Of a stretch of DNA of 64,000 nucleotides, positions 44,219 through 56,330 are shown piece by piece. Every line of letters starts with the position of its first letter. The stretch's first letter is position 1. The position numbers and the translations under genes were made by a program. This stretch comes from Muntiacus reevesi (taxonomy: Eukaryota > Chordata > Mammalia > Artiodactyla > Cervidae), in NCBI RefSeq assembly GCF_963930625.1, contig NC_089249.1, forward strand, positions 126,078,480 through 126,142,479, given 5' to 3'. The notes below the pieces were generated by a model. It saw nothing but the letters and a program-made list of their open reading frames with translations, was not told the origin of the DNA and ran no database searches.

Positions 44219-46029
44219 CATATAAAAGTATAATTCACCACTAATTCTTAAATAGTGATGAAGATACAACATCATTTGTTTGATTATAGCAAGATGTTAT
44301 ATTGTAATAAATGTGTTTGTTATATGGACTTGGTTAAAATTCTCTAGTACACTCTACTGGAAAATGTAACTGAAATGAAACAAAATGTGAAGTATCTTAA
44401 AGAAAAGCAGTAGAGATTTAATAGGATAAGTAGTATATTTTTTCCAGAATAAAGATAAAATATAAGGAAGTCTTCAAATTTAAATAGATAATTTTTGGTG
44501 ACTTTGCTGTGCGTGCCTTTAAATGGTAGATAAGATTGCTTTCACAGCTTTCTATGAACAAATCTGAGAAGACTTGCACTTGTAAACAACATTTTAATAG
44601 AACAAATGACAATGATTTTAATTCTTACGTGGAATGCTTTTGTTTCTTCTGAAGACTAAGAACTAGTTCCCAGTAAATGATATTTGCTTATTTTTATGAA
44701 TGGAGCCCTGGGCATGTCTGGTTTGGGGTTATAATAATAATACCTTTAAGACAATATGTAAATAAGTATAGTTCAGCACTGGTGGATTTTTCTACCCCTT
44801 GATATGTTGTTTTTTAATGACTTAGGTATTTGAGCAGCAGTATTTTCTGCATTGATCAAATGAATATACTTCCTCAGGTGTTGACTCATTAATATTAAGA
44901 ATCTCTTAGAATTCTAAAGTATGAACTGCTGACCCCATGATTCTATCTATGAATTGCTACATTTAGAATGTTTGGGTTATACCTATACATGAAAAGGCCT
45001 AGCCATGCTTTTGAAAGACTGAGCTGTACAAGAAAGAGATTTCTAAATCTTTGTAAAGCAAGCTGCAAACTGAAGATAATTTCATCATTTATTTCTTTCT
45101 TCAGTATTTTTAATCTCTCATGCTGAATTCTTTTAACTAAAACTGTACAAATGATTAGATTCAAGTACACAAATATAAAAAAAAGTTTGTAAAAATAATA
45201 TAACTTTTAAGTAGAAATTAAAATTTCGTATAGATATGTTCAGTATTGAAGAATTTAATTTGCAATACTGGCAAATACTAATTAAGCTGTATCCAATTAA
45301 AGCATTTTCTTTAAAAAAAAAAATGAGAACTTTCATATGAATTTAAATCACAACTCTTATAATTGAGTGTTTCTGCATTGCTCCTTTACCCATTTCTCTT
45401 TAGATTGCCCAGAGTTCCACTCAGTTTTTTGTGATGGTCTCTTCTAATTGTTCTAAATTGTCTTTTAATTCCCTTTCACCAGGAAATACGAATTAAAATC
45501 TACTCAAGAATGAATTCATCACATAGCCCTTACAAACAGACCATGTCTGTGTGTACTTATTATTATGTGATATATTCTTATTGCATTTCTTAAAATTTCA
45601 CAAATTTCCCACACTTGAAAGAAATGTAAATATTAGACTTTCTAAAGTAAAAAGTGAACATTTCAAAACATACTCCATGACTGACTCTTCTTTTTCTTAA
45701 TATTACTTTGTATCCTTCCTGACTTTTGCTATGCATACATGCACACATAAATACATATATATACACATATAGGTGCACTTACATATGTATAAATGTAAGC
45801 AATAAATTTGATTATAAAATCATATAACCTGAATTATTTGCAGCCTGTAATATATCATATTCATCATTCCTTGTTAGAATATACAATTCTACCATTTTTT
45901 ATCTTTACATATTATGAGTATCCTCTTTTATTTAACTTCTTCCTTATTGAATATTTGTTAGTGCAAGAGAATGGCTATTTCAATACAATTACATATACCC
46001 ATTATATAAATTTGTTAGGAAATGCTTCT
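44219..46029. other. Intronic sequence without recognised feature
   Basis: 1.8 kb of AT-rich sequence; no exon, SINE or LINE recognised. Local ATATAC-type simple sequence near 45750-45790. Confidence 0.45.
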
Positions 46030-46135
46030 TAGAAGTAAAATGTACAGCACAGGAATACAGTCAATAATATTACAGTAACTTTGTATGGTACTTAATATAC
46101 AAAATTATCAAATTGCTGTGTTGTACACTTGAAAC
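46030..46135 (-). mobile_element. L1 3' UTR-like sequence split by an LTR
   Basis: Words 'gtacagcacaggaatacagt', 'aaattgctgtgttgtacact' and 'tgaaac' resemble an old L1 3' UTR tail; the continuation 'attcagctaaacttcaattt' appears at 46618-46650 beyond the LTR. Strand of the L1 is uncertain. Confidence 0.5.
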
Positions 46136-46599
46136 TGTTACTGAGTCCAAGGTCACTCTGCTTGCCATGTGACAGGTCAGTAAGTCGACATACAAAGTGT
46201 TAAGACAAGGAATATGACTTTATTTGGAAAACCAGCTGACTGAGACTATGGGAGATGAATGTCCAAAATAACTATTCTGTCAGTGCTGGATGTCAGGTTC
46301 TTTTATAGAACAGAGGTAGGGGGGGTGAGGAAGAAAAAGGATCATTAATCTTGCAGATATCTCTGGAATGGCCAATCTCTGGGAAGGGATGTGTTAATTT
46401 CTCCCTTCCTGTAGCCATCCACAGGTAGATAGGGTCCCATAAAAAGGCATTTTGGTTTAACATTCAGGTAGAGGGGCAGGGTTCCCCAAGACAGGCCATT
46501 ATGTATGGACAGTATCCTTTTAGTGAACAAAAGCTAGTAGAAGCCAAGATTAAAGTAAAAGAAACTGATACAACATGGAGTCAGTTCTTTCCTGTAACA
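46136..46599 (-). mobile_element. Solo endogenous retrovirus LTR, ERV1-like
   Basis: 464 bp with mirror termini tgttac...gtaaca (TG/CA). On the minus strand there is a TATA-like TCTATAAAAG (46299-46310) and an AATAAAG polyadenylation signal (46218-46224) in the correct order and about 80 bp apart. It sits inside an older L1 tail. The flanking 4-bp words aaac/aaaa could be a decayed target duplication. No viral coding sequence is attached. Confidence 0.82.
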
Positions 46600-46772
46600 A
46601 AAATAATTGAACATTGTAATTCAGCTAAACTTCAATTTAAAAAGAAAAGTACAAACTCCAGTAGAGGAAGATTTTTAAAGTTACAAATTGCCTCCATAAC
46701 ATTTACTTCAACTGATACTCCACTTTCATTGACAAATTATAAGAATGGCCATTTTCTGACATTTTGCCAATA

Positions 46773-49115
46773 TTCAGTTCAGTTCAGTTCAGTCTTTCAG
46801 TTGTATCCGACTCTTTGCGACCCCATGAATCGCAGCATGCCAGGCCTCCCTGTCCATCACCAACTCCTGAAGTCTTAACCAAACCCATGACCATCGAGTC
46901 GGTGATGCCATCCAGCCATCTCATCCTCTGTGTCTCGCTTCTCCTCCTGCCCCCAATCCCTCCCAGCATCAGGGCCTTTTCCAATGAGTCTCTTTGGCAT
47001 GAGGTGGCCAAAGTATTGGAGTTTCAAGTTCAACATCAGTCCTTCCAATGAACACCCAGGACTGATCTCCTTTAGGATGGACTGGTTGGATCACCTTGTA
47101 GTCCAAGGGACTCTCAAGAGTCTTCTCCAACACCACAGTTCAAAAGCATCAATTCTTCGGTGCTCAGCTTTCTTCACCATCTAACTCTCACATCCATACA
47201 GGACCACTGGAAAAACCATAGCCTTGACTAGAGGAACCTTTGTTGGCAAAGTAATGTCTCTGCCTTTAAATATGCTATCCAGGTTGGTCATAACTTTCCT
47301 TCCAAGGAGTAAGCGTCTTTTAATTTCATGGCTGCAATCATGATCTGCAGTGATTTTGGAGCCCAAAAAAATAAAAGTCTGACACTATTTCCACTGTTTC
47401 CCCATCTATTTCCCATGAAGTGATGGGACAAGATGTCATGATCTTACTTTTCTGAATGTTGAGCTTTAAGCCAACATTTTCACTCTCCTTCACTTTCATC
47501 AAGAGGCTATTTAGTTCCTCTTCACTTTCTGCCATAAGGGTGGTGTCGTCTGCATATCTGAGGTTATTGATATTTCTCCTGGCAATCTTGATTCCAGCTT
47601 GTGCTTCTTCCAGCCCAGCGTTTCTCATGATGTACACTACATATAATTTAAATATGCAGAGTGACAATATACAGCCTTGAACTACTCCTTTTCCTATTTG
47701 GAACCAGTCTGTTGTTCCATGTTCATTTCTAACTGTTGCTTCCTGACCTACATACAGGTTTCTCAAGAGGCAAGATATTCCCATGTTTCAGAATTTCCAC
47801 GGTTTACTGTGATCCACACAGTCAAAGGCTTTGGAATAGTCAGTAAAGCAGAAATAGATGTTTTTCTGGAACTCTCTTGCTTTTTCGATGATCCAGCGGA
47901 TGGTGGCAGTTTGATCTCTGGTTCCTCTGCCTTTTCTAAAAGCTTGAACATCTGGAAGTTCATGGTTCACGTATTGCTGAAGCCTGGCTTGGAGAATTTT
48001 GAGCATTACTAGCCTGTGAGATGAGTGCAATTGTGTGGTAGTTTGAGCATTTTTTGGCATTGCCTTTCTTTGGGATTGGAATGAAAACTGACCTTTTCCA
48101 GTCCTGTGGCCACTGCTGAGTTTTCCAAATTTGCTGGCATATTGAGTGCAGCACTTTCACAGCATCATCTTTCAGGATTTGAAATAGCTCAACTGGAATT
48201 CTATCACTTCCACTAACTTTGTTTGTAGTGATGCTTCCTAAGGCCCACTTGACTTCACATTCCAGGATGTCTGGCTCTAGGTTAGTGATCACATCATCGT
48301 GATTATCTGGGTCATGAGCTTTTTTGTACAATTCTTCTGTGTATTCTTGCCACTTCTTCTTAATATCTTCTGCTTCTGTTAGGTTCATACCATTTCTGTC
48401 CTTTATCGAACCCATCTTTGCCTGAAATGTTCCCTTGGTATCTCTAATTTTCTTGAAGAGATCTCTAGTCTCTCCCATTCTGTTGTTTTCCTCTATTTCT
48501 TTGCATTGATCGCTGAAGAAGGCTTTTTTATCTCTCCTTGCTATTCTTTGGAACTCTGCATTCAGATGGGAATATCTTTCCTTTTCTCCTTTGATTTTTG
48601 CTTCTCTTCTTTTCACAGCTATTTGTAATGCCTCCTCAGGCAGCCATTTTGCTTTTTTGCATTTCTTTTCCGTGGGGATGGTCTTAATCCCTGTCTCCTG
48701 TACAATGTCACGAACTTCCGTCCATAGTTCATCACGCACTCTGTCTATCAGATCTAGTCCGTTAAATCTATTTCTCACTTCCACTGTATAATCATAAGGG
48801 TTTTGATTTAGGTCATACCTGAATGGTCTAGTGGTTTTCCCTACTTTCTTCAGTTTAAGTCTGAATTTGGCAATAAGGAGTTCATGATCTGAGCCACAGT
48901 CAGCTCCTGGTCTCATTTTTGCTGACTGTATAGAGCTTCTCCATCTTTGGCTGCAAAGAATATAATCAGTCTGATTTTGGTGTTGACCATCTGGTGATGT
49001 CCATGTGTAGAGTCTTCTCTTGTGTTGTTGGAAGAGGGTGTTTGCTATGACCAGTGCTTTCCCTTGGCAGAACTCTGTTACCTTTGTCCTGCTTCATTCT
49101 GTACTCCAAGGCCAG
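46773..49115 (-). mobile_element. Long 5'-truncated BovB LINE
   Basis: 2.3 kb of minus-strand BovB from the 'cagttcagttcagttcagtc' tail through the reverse transcriptase and into the C-terminal part of the endonuclease region, where it stops at 'gtactccaaggcca'. It is the best preserved coding BovB in the window. No convincing target-site duplication was found. Confidence 0.93.
47338..48916 (-). pseudogene. BovB endonuclease end plus reverse transcriptase, frameshifted
   Basis: The upstream frame (47960-48916, 318 codons) reads GSDHELLIAKFRLK (last endonuclease motif, SDH), RPFRYDLNQNPYDY, ENNRMGETRDLFKK and the fingers segment SVFIPIPKKGNAK. A second frame (47788-48060) carries NHELPDVQ and GRGTRDQTATI, and a third (47338-47784) NNLRYADDTTLMAES with the catalytic YADD. 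At least two frameshifts separate them, so the polymerase is inactive. It is LINE sequence, not a host gene. Confidence 0.9.
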
Positions 49116-49170
49116 GATAGTTTTATCTACTGTGGTTATCTTATGGCTATGTTTGCATATATATAGACCA

Positions 49171-49360
49171 GGATTCTGTAAGAGGCATTATTGACATCAG
49201 GACCAAGTCTTTGTTATGGGGCCTTTGCTTTATAGAAGGTTAGTAGCATCTCTGACTTCCACTCACCAGATGCTAGTGGCACCAGCCCCACATACCAGCC
49301 AGCTATGGCAAACAAAACTGTCTCCAAAAATAACAATATGTCCTTTGAGGGCCATATTCC
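49171..49360 (-). mobile_element. MER5A-type hAT (Charlie) DNA transposon
   Basis: Read on +: 'gaggcattattgacatcagg', 'gttagtagcatctctgactt', 'ccagatgctagtggcaccag', 'tgtctccaaaaataacaata', 'tgtcctttgagggcca'. This follows the reverse complement of MER5A. Ancient, noncoding. Confidence 0.72.
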
Positions 49361-51566
49361 TCATTCTCTTGATTGGGAGCTACTATCCTACATTTGTTTG
49401 TAAGTTTCTTTTATAGGAGTGCATTTGCAGCTTTCTTTAATTGGCATAAATATAACAAAAGGAATTGAAATCTTAGCTTGGGCAATGTCCTTTAGATGAC
49501 CCCATCGAAGCTATATTAGAAACACTATTTGTTGTAAATTTTAAATGGTGGGGATAACATTTTAATTACATGTTTTAATTTAATGGCATCATATTTGTTA
49601 ACTGCATCTTTTAGTTACCTCTGTGGTTCAAGGCACTTCAGGATTCTATCGTTTCACCATATTATGTGTTATTAAGAACTTCAGAGCCTATAACATTTAG
49701 CTTTTTTTTTTTAATATTATTCTGACCTTCTTATAACAGGTAGCTGAAATTTAAAAAAGAAAAAGTGGAGCTAAGAGAACAGCATAAATAATACATTTGT
49801 AGTTTTCAGTGTATTCCTATTCATGGGGGTTATATTCTTACCAGAAATACATTTTGCAGATAATCTACTAGGTACTTGTTCTAGAAAATTTCATAAAAAT
49901 TGAATAACTTTATAAAAATTGGAGATCAAAAATAATATTGAAAAAGAAATCCTTTGAGTCTCTCAAGCCCAATTAGAAATTACCTGCCAAGGTGAAGTTC
50001 ATCACTGGTGTTTTTGTATAAATGTAGCTTTACATCAAGGGATATTACATAATGAAATGGTAAGAGGAAAACAGTAAGAATATTGGTACAGCAAGATAGT
50101 CATTAGAATTGTTATTCACTTTACATTCATATAATCTCTTAATCTTTACAAAACCCTTTTAGCATTTCAGTTAATCCTCCCAAAAGCTTCAGTTAATATA
50201 TCAAAATTAAGATAGTAATAGCATGTAATAAGAGATAATGTTTTACTAGTTTTTTGCTAGATCTAGTAACTGTAATCTTGACTTATCTATTTATAAGTAC
50301 ATATGGGGATTCTGCTATTTATAGCCTTTTAAAGAACTTTACTAATTCCTTGAGAAGAACTGATTACACTAAAGTAAATTATGTACATTCTTATGTATCT
50401 AACAGATGAAATCTTCAAGCTTCTACTCATTAGAATACATAAAAACCCTTAAATTTAGCTAAGAGCACACTATTCTGATCATTCTCTGCCTCTGCTCATC
50501 CTCTGAGTGTAACACAGAGTCCTTACCCACACTGACTTGCAACAAGAGTGAACCCTTCTTTGAATCAGTCTTAGTTAGTATTTGCTGAGTTCTTATTCTA
50601 CACATCTGAAAATGTTTAATCTTCCCTATAAGTATTTATCATGTCCCTCTATCTCCTTCAGTATTCTCTGCAAAACATAAAATATTCTGAGAGAATGTAC
50701 TATCTGTGTGGCTCTGTCTTGATTTCTGTTTCTCATATAAAAATGTTGTGTCTAGTTTCAGGACTTCTCAAGAAAGGAACATTTACAATTCTTTCTGATG
50801 ATAAAAACATGCCTCCTGATGGTATCTGTTCAAAAAGAGAGCCCAAGTCTTTCAATGTTAGGGCACAGCCTTTTTTCATTAGAGTTTCATTCAAACTTTG
50901 AGTAAGACCATTTGAGTATAGACCATTTTGTCTATATTTTAAATAAGTGGAATCTTAAGAGAGTTTAAGCAACTTACTTAGGGTCACCCAGTGACTGAGT
51001 GGTAGAGACAAACTCAAGTTTCCAATTTTACATTCTGTGCTATTTCCCTATCACACATTCTTTCATCTTTCCTTGCCCAAGAGGTTGAAGGGAGTAGATC
51101 TTTGTTAGATCCATGAAAACCTTGTTCCCATCTCTCAGATTCCACAAATGGTTTCAGGGTGAGTTGTCAGAGACCCAGCAATAGCAAACCTTCTAAAAAT
51201 TATTCATAAGCTTTCAATTCTTATAGGGAAGTTATCGAAATAAAGTACTGTTCCTCTCATTGAAAATGAGAGAAATCTTGTCTACTGTAGATGTCTCTTC
51301 CCCAATTATACATTATTTTTTCTAAATATTTGCCAAGCATGTCTAGCAACTAATCAAAATATCCTACCTGAAATCCTGACTATATCAGACTATAGATCAG
51401 TATATGGAATATAGTTTAGATGTTTACTTTTCTTTTAATTGATATTCATCAGTAAGCAATTTTCAGTACCCTGTATGACATCTGATTGCTCAAATTCCTT
51501 TTTCATTTTCTCCCATTTTGAAAAAGCTGAAAGGTAAGTTTAGTCTTTCAGCCATTATTGTCCTTC
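49361..51566. other. Intronic sequence, mostly unassigned
   Basis: 2.2 kb, AT-rich. A MIR-like piece lies at about 50960-51055 ('gtttaagcaacttacttagg', 'gtcacccagtgactgagtgg'). Nothing else named; no ADGRL4 exon seen. Confidence 0.45.
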
Positions 51567-51579
51567 ATTCCATGCTTCT

Positions 51580-51836
51580 TTTTTTTTCTTTTTAATGGTT
51601 CTTTGTTGTTGTTGCTGTTGTTGTTGATGTTGGGCCTTAGTTGCAGCATGAGGGATCTTTTTCCATTGTGGCACATGGGCTTTCCCTAGTGTTGGAGTGA
51701 GGGCTCTAAAGCATGCAGGGGCTCAGTAGCCCCATAGCATGTGGGATCTTAGTTCCCTAACCAGAGATCAAACCCATGACCCCTGCATTGGAAGGTGGGT
51801 TCTTAACCATGGAATCATAGAATCAGGCAAGTCTCA
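51580..51836 (-). mobile_element. CHR-type tRNA-derived SINE
   Basis: Minus-strand copy with poly-T/(gtt)n start (its tail) and the tRNA-like end 'gatcaaacccatgacccctg', 'ggtgggttcttaaccatgga'. Flanks attccatgcttct (51567-51579) and attccatacttct (51837-51849) are a 13-bp duplication with one mismatch. Confidence 0.85.
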
Positions 51837-51849
51837 ATTCCATACTTCT

Positions 51850-52187
51850 GATTAGAAGATTTATTTTCTTTATAAAAAATAATTTGTTCTTTTGAATTCT
51901 TTTAAGAATCTATATGATTTTTTTAAACTATCAATATATGTAGTATTAAATCTAAATAAAACTGCAAGGAGTATTGGAAGGAAAAAATAACCTGGGAAAA
52001 AATAGGTACAATACTTAGAATATTTCAGCATAGGGCAAAACTTTATCGAGTATTAAAGCCCCAGCTAAGGCTGTGCCAAGAACTGAGAATATGTAAATAG
52101 AAAGACCTTGCTCCCGAAACAGTGTATCAGGTGGACGTATACACATGAACAACCCAAAGACAACACATCTGTAAGCCTGAAGTAACA
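51850..52187. other. Intronic sequence without recognised feature
   Basis: AT-rich and unassigned. Confidence 0.4.
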
Positions 52188-52393
52188 TCATGGTACCTCA
52201 GACGGTAAAGAGTCTGCCTGCAATGCCAAAGACCTGGGTTCGATCCCTGGGTCAGGAAGATCCCTTGGAAAAGGAAATGGCCAACCATTCCAGTATTCTT
52301 GCCTGGGAAATCCCATGGACAGAGGAGCCTGGCAGGCTACATCCTTGGGGTCACAAAGTTTGACACAGCTAAGTGACTGGACCACCACCACAA
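52188..52393 (+). mobile_element. Bov-tA SINE
   Basis: Plus-strand copy, missing part of the head: 'acctcagacggtaaagagtc' to 'gactggaccaccaccacaa'. Confidence 0.87.
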
Positions 52394-52941
52394 AATCATA
52401 AAAAGCAAATCAGAACATTTCTTTACCCCCTGTTTACATCTTTTTGGCTTCATATTGTTCTTGGGGTCAAGTCTAAAACCTTAAGGAAAGCCAGTGATAA
52501 GCTTATTTAGGTTATTTGTCATCAAAGTCAGGACCCTTTTGAAGTGAAAAGTAGGTAATAAAAATATTTCAGAACAGTTTCCTGTATTGGTGACCCGATA
52601 AAACAGCTCTTTTCAAAAGTAGTCTTTTTTTTCTACAGAGTATCTACACTTATTTGGAATAGAGCACCATCCGCTTGTTAGACATTTTGAATGAAAATAA
52701 TAGATTCACAATGATAAATGTTTTGAATCCTTCTTCCACTACCCCTGAAGGGAGTGGCTGTCCCTATCCACTTGTGCCTGAGCCTATTTGAGTGAAAGGT
52801 GATGCTTACATCATATCTAGATAGGGTCTGGGAAGAGAGGCGAGATGTTGCTGGTTATCTTCCATATTTAGGCACATTTGAAATGAGAAGGGTCACTACA
52901 CACATGACTCACATGGTACCCCAGGAGCCATGGCAGAAGCT
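52394..52941. other. Flank of the minisatellite, unassigned
   Basis: No named repeat. The 60 bp just before the array contain 'ggagccatggcagaagc', an ATG in a good initiation context that is in frame with the array. Confidence 0.4.
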
Positions 52942-53403
52942 GGAGCTTTCCAGACCTGTATGAGCCTACCTCAACAAGATGGCGAAGCTTTCCAGACCTG
53001 TATGAGCCTACCTCAACAAGATGGCGGAGCTTTCCAGACCTGTATGAGCCTACCTCAACAAGATGGCGGAGCTTTCCAGACCTGTATGAGCCTACCCCAA
53101 CAAGATGGCGGAGCTTTCCAGACCTGTATGAGCCTATCTCAACAAGATGGCGGAGCTTTCCAGACCTGTATGAGCCTACCTCAACAAGATGGCGGAGCTT
53201 TCCAGACCTGTATGAGCCTACCTCAACAAGATGGCGGAGCTTTCCAGACCTGTATGAGCCTACCTCAACAAGATGGCGGAGCTTTCCAGACCTGTATGAG
53301 CCTACCTCAACAAGATGGCGAAGCTTTCCAGACCTGTATGAGCCTACCCCAACAAGATGGCAGAGCTTTCCAGACCTGTATGAGCGTATCTCAACAAGAT
53401 GTA
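52942..53403. repeat. 42-bp minisatellite, 11 units, with YY1-like motifs
   Basis: Units start every 42 bp at 52942, 52984, 53026, 53068, 53110, 53152, 53194, 53236, 53278, 53320 and 53362. Consensus begins ggagctttccagacctgt and ends caacaagatggc. Units 6-9 look identical, while units 2 and 10 share gaagc, 4 and 10 share tacccc, and 5 and 11 share tatctc, so homogenisation is partial. Seven unit junctions spell AAGATGGCGG exactly, and three more differ by one base; this resembles the YY1 recognition sequence. Both strands stay open in one frame through the array (+ 52930-53412, - 52868-53560) because 42 is divisible by 3. Confidence 0.96.
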
Positions 53404-53639
53404 AGCAAGTAATATTCAAGTGAATTCCACATCGAGCAGAACACTTGGTAACAGAAGTGACAAATACTAGGTCCCAGCAAACAAGAATAAAGTGGACACT
53501 TTCCCTGGGAGGCACTGCATGTTCTGGACTTCCTCTGCCTATTAGCCTCATCTCTCCCACGGGATTTTGTGCTTTAGTATCATTTACTGCTTTACAGTTT
53601 CTCAGCAGTTCTTTGTACCTGTCCTTCTAGTACCTCTAC
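53404..53639. other. Intronic sequence 3' of the minisatellite, unassigned
   Basis: No named repeat or exon. Confidence 0.4.
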
Positions 53640-53790
53640 ATGAAAATACTCTTCATAGCTTTCCTCTGACTGTTCTTCTTCCTCTGAGTTCCTTTCAGAT
53701 ACCAATTCAAGCAACACTTTCTGAGGAAAGCTGTCCTTGACTCACTGGTCTCTTTCAATCTTTTTGTCATATGCCTCCGTAGAAGCCTTT

Positions 53791-53840
<50 letters not shown>

Positions 53841-53999
53841 TATACATATATATATATATTTGAAGATTTTCCTCTGTTTATAATTACAAAGATGTTAGTT
53901 TGAATGACATATTCATAACTGATTCAGATCTGTCTCCTCCAGGAGACTCTAAGCCCTTTGAGAGTGAAACATTATGGACTTTCTTTCACTATATCCTTG
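53640..53999 (+). repeat. L2 LINE 3' end interrupted by a CA repeat
   Basis: L2-like 'cagataccaattcaagcaac', 'ctttctgaggaaagctgtcc' before the microsatellite and 'caggagactctaagcccttt' after it. Confidence 0.5.
53793..53834 (+). repeat. (CA)n microsatellite
   Basis: About 21 uninterrupted CA units followed by a (TACATA)/(TA) run to 53860. Likely length-polymorphic. Confidence 0.95.
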
Positions 54000-54013
54000 A
54001 GGTTTTCCAAGAA

Positions 54014-54075
54014 GGCTATAATCCGTAGGGTTGAAAGAGTGGGACACAACTGAGCGACTGAGCACACACACACTC
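54014..54075 (+). mobile_element. BovA 3' tail fragment
   Basis: 'ggctataatccgtagggttg', 'gtgggacacaactgagcgac', then a CA-rich tail. Head absent. Confidence 0.65.
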
Positions 54076-54239
54076 AAGTAATGCAATTGGATGAATAAAT
54101 AATGCACCAAGTACAGTGGTTAGTCAAAAATGTTCATTCTTTTCCCCAAAGGAAATTTAAAGAAAGAAATCATCGTCATGGTAGTGAGTTATTTTGGAAA
54201 GAATGTCTCAGAAGAGAGAACATGTGAAGCATTCATTAT

Positions 54240-54660
54240 ATCACTTTTTTAATTGGAATATAGTTGATTTACATGCCGTGTTAGCCTCAGGTGTACAACA
54301 CAGTGATTCAGTTACACACACACACACACACACACACGCACGCACACACACATATATATTCAGATTCTTTTCCCTTCTAGGTTGTCACGAAGTAATAGTT
54401 CCCTGTGCTATATAGTCGGCCCTTGTTGATTATCTGTCTTATATATAGTAGTGTGTATTTGTTAATCCCAACCTCCTAATTTATCTCTCCTCTATCCATA
54501 AATTTGTTTGCAATGTGTATCTTTTTCTGTTTCGTAAATAAGTTCATTTGTATCTTTTTTAGATTCCACATATAATTTCTATCATATATGTGTCGGTCTG
54601 GTTTACTTCGCTTAGTATATTGCTGCAAATAGCATTATTTCATTCTTTTTTACTTCCTTT
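54240..54660 (-). mobile_element. L1 3' UTR and ORF2 end, older copy, with internal (CA)n
   Basis: Read on +: 'ttaattggaatatagttgat', 'caggtgtacaacacagtgat', a CA repeat at 54314-54350, 'ccctgtgctatatagtcggc', 'gtttacttcgcttagtatat'. Minus-oriented L1 3' end, no usable frame. Confidence 0.72.
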
Positions 54661-54680
54661 TCACCTTAGGCAAATTGCTA

Positions 54681-56136
54681 TATCTATCTATCTACCTTCA
54701 TTGGCGTTTTCAGTTTAACTGAATAAAATGGGTTCCTAGCCAAATAATGTCAGAGTTTTTCAAAGCAGTATGATTATTAAAAAGCACATATTTGGTGTCC
54801 TCTCTATGCCCTGGATTTCTAATATGTACATGAGGATAATGATGCCAACTCTATAGACAGAGTTACTGTAAAAAGAAAGGAAATTAAAATGATTTTAAAA
54901 AATCTTTAAAATTTTGGATAAGTGTCAGTAATTTGGGGGACAATCTTATGTCCTTCTCTTTTTACCTTTTATATTGGTGATAACCTTAGCAATATCTTTT
55001 AATTTAATTGCTTAAGTTCTATCTTAGATGCTAATTAACAGTTGAATGATGATATGTTTGTATAATTTTTAACTGCTAATAACCTCTATCCTCATTTTAT
55101 ACAGCAAATACATACAAAGAACATTTTTCGTTGCTTATATCTTAACAAAAGAAATTTCATTACTCAGTTTTCATTGTCACATTAAATCGAATAATTGTTG
55201 TAAATACTCTTCACATATAGTTTTCCTCCTTCACCTTTGTTCCCTTTCTAGCATCTTTCTATGGCTTATAAACATCTACAGTTGAAACCAACCATAAAAA
55301 TAAGCTCTTGAAATTCACTTACACCCACAGAGATCACTTTGTCGTTCATGTTTATAAATTTCTAACTCTCCTCACCTTTTAATTCTGTTTGGAGACTAGT
55401 AAATTATTCTTTTAAACATCGAGAAAAACTAGCTATTAAAATATTCCTAATGGAAACGTTAAAAACATGAAATGCAAATATTTTTTTAATTTATGATTAT
55501 ATATTGCTGTGGGATTTTAGCCATAATAAAGTAGAGCAATTATTTAACTATTACCTAAGGGGATGTGGGAAGATGTTTTCCTAATGAGGCAGTATTCTGC
55601 ACACTTGTTGATTAAGACTTTTGTGTGGCCTGCTTGTGTGCCCAAGTCTGATTAATGAATACATATCATAAAGTCCATGGGTCTGTGGTTTCTATTAGAT
55701 GCAAAATGTTGCATATATCCTGAGGCATCCATTCATAAAATAAAGGAGGTGAAACTTCATTCTTTACTTTTTCTCCAAATTATTCCTAGAGGGTCATTTC
55801 ATTTTGCTAACCGTTTCAGTTTCCATTGGTATATCTACCTACAGACAACAGATTTATAATGATATTGTTTTGTCAAAATTGCCGGAATATGAGATGAAAC
55901 AAAATTTAGATTTAAGAATGTTTAGTCAATTTAATAGTTGAATGTCCCTTTACATACACCATTAAGGGTACCTGAGATTGGGGTACACCACCCTTCATCC
56001 TCTTAGTCATTCAGCAAATGTTTGTTGAGCACCTTTTATTAATATATGTCAGACTTTGTACTATACCCTGGGAATGCATCAGTGAATAAAATATTAAAAA
56101 GTCCTTACCTTTATGGATCTTTTTCTAAACCACTGT
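54681..56136. other. Intronic sequence without recognised feature
   Basis: 1.45 kb AT-rich; no exon or named repeat. Confidence 0.45.
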
Positions 56137-56330
56137 GCTTAGTCACTCAGTCATGTCTGACTCTTTGTGACCCCATGGACTGTGGCCCAGCAGGCCCCTC
56201 CATCCATGGGGATTCTCCAGGCAAGAATATTGGAGTGGCTCCAGGGGATCTTCCCAACCTAGAGATGGAACCCAGGTCTTCCGAATTGCAGGCGGATTCT
56301 TTACCATCTGAGCCACCAGGGAAGCCCACA
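56137..56330 (-). mobile_element. Bov-tA SINE
   Basis: Minus-strand copy 'cttagtcactcagtcatgtc' to 'gagccaccagggaagccc', with a short internal deletion around 56238. Confidence 0.88.

Noticed and set aside
47960..48916. 318-codon open frame on the minus strand, the longest in the window, as a possible host gene
   Set aside because: Its protein is BovB endonuclease/reverse transcriptase and it lies inside a 2.3-kb BovB with downstream frameshifts.
52942..53403. Regular direct repeats as a CRISPR array
   Set aside because: Units are head-to-tail with no unique spacers, in a mammalian intron; it is a minisatellite.
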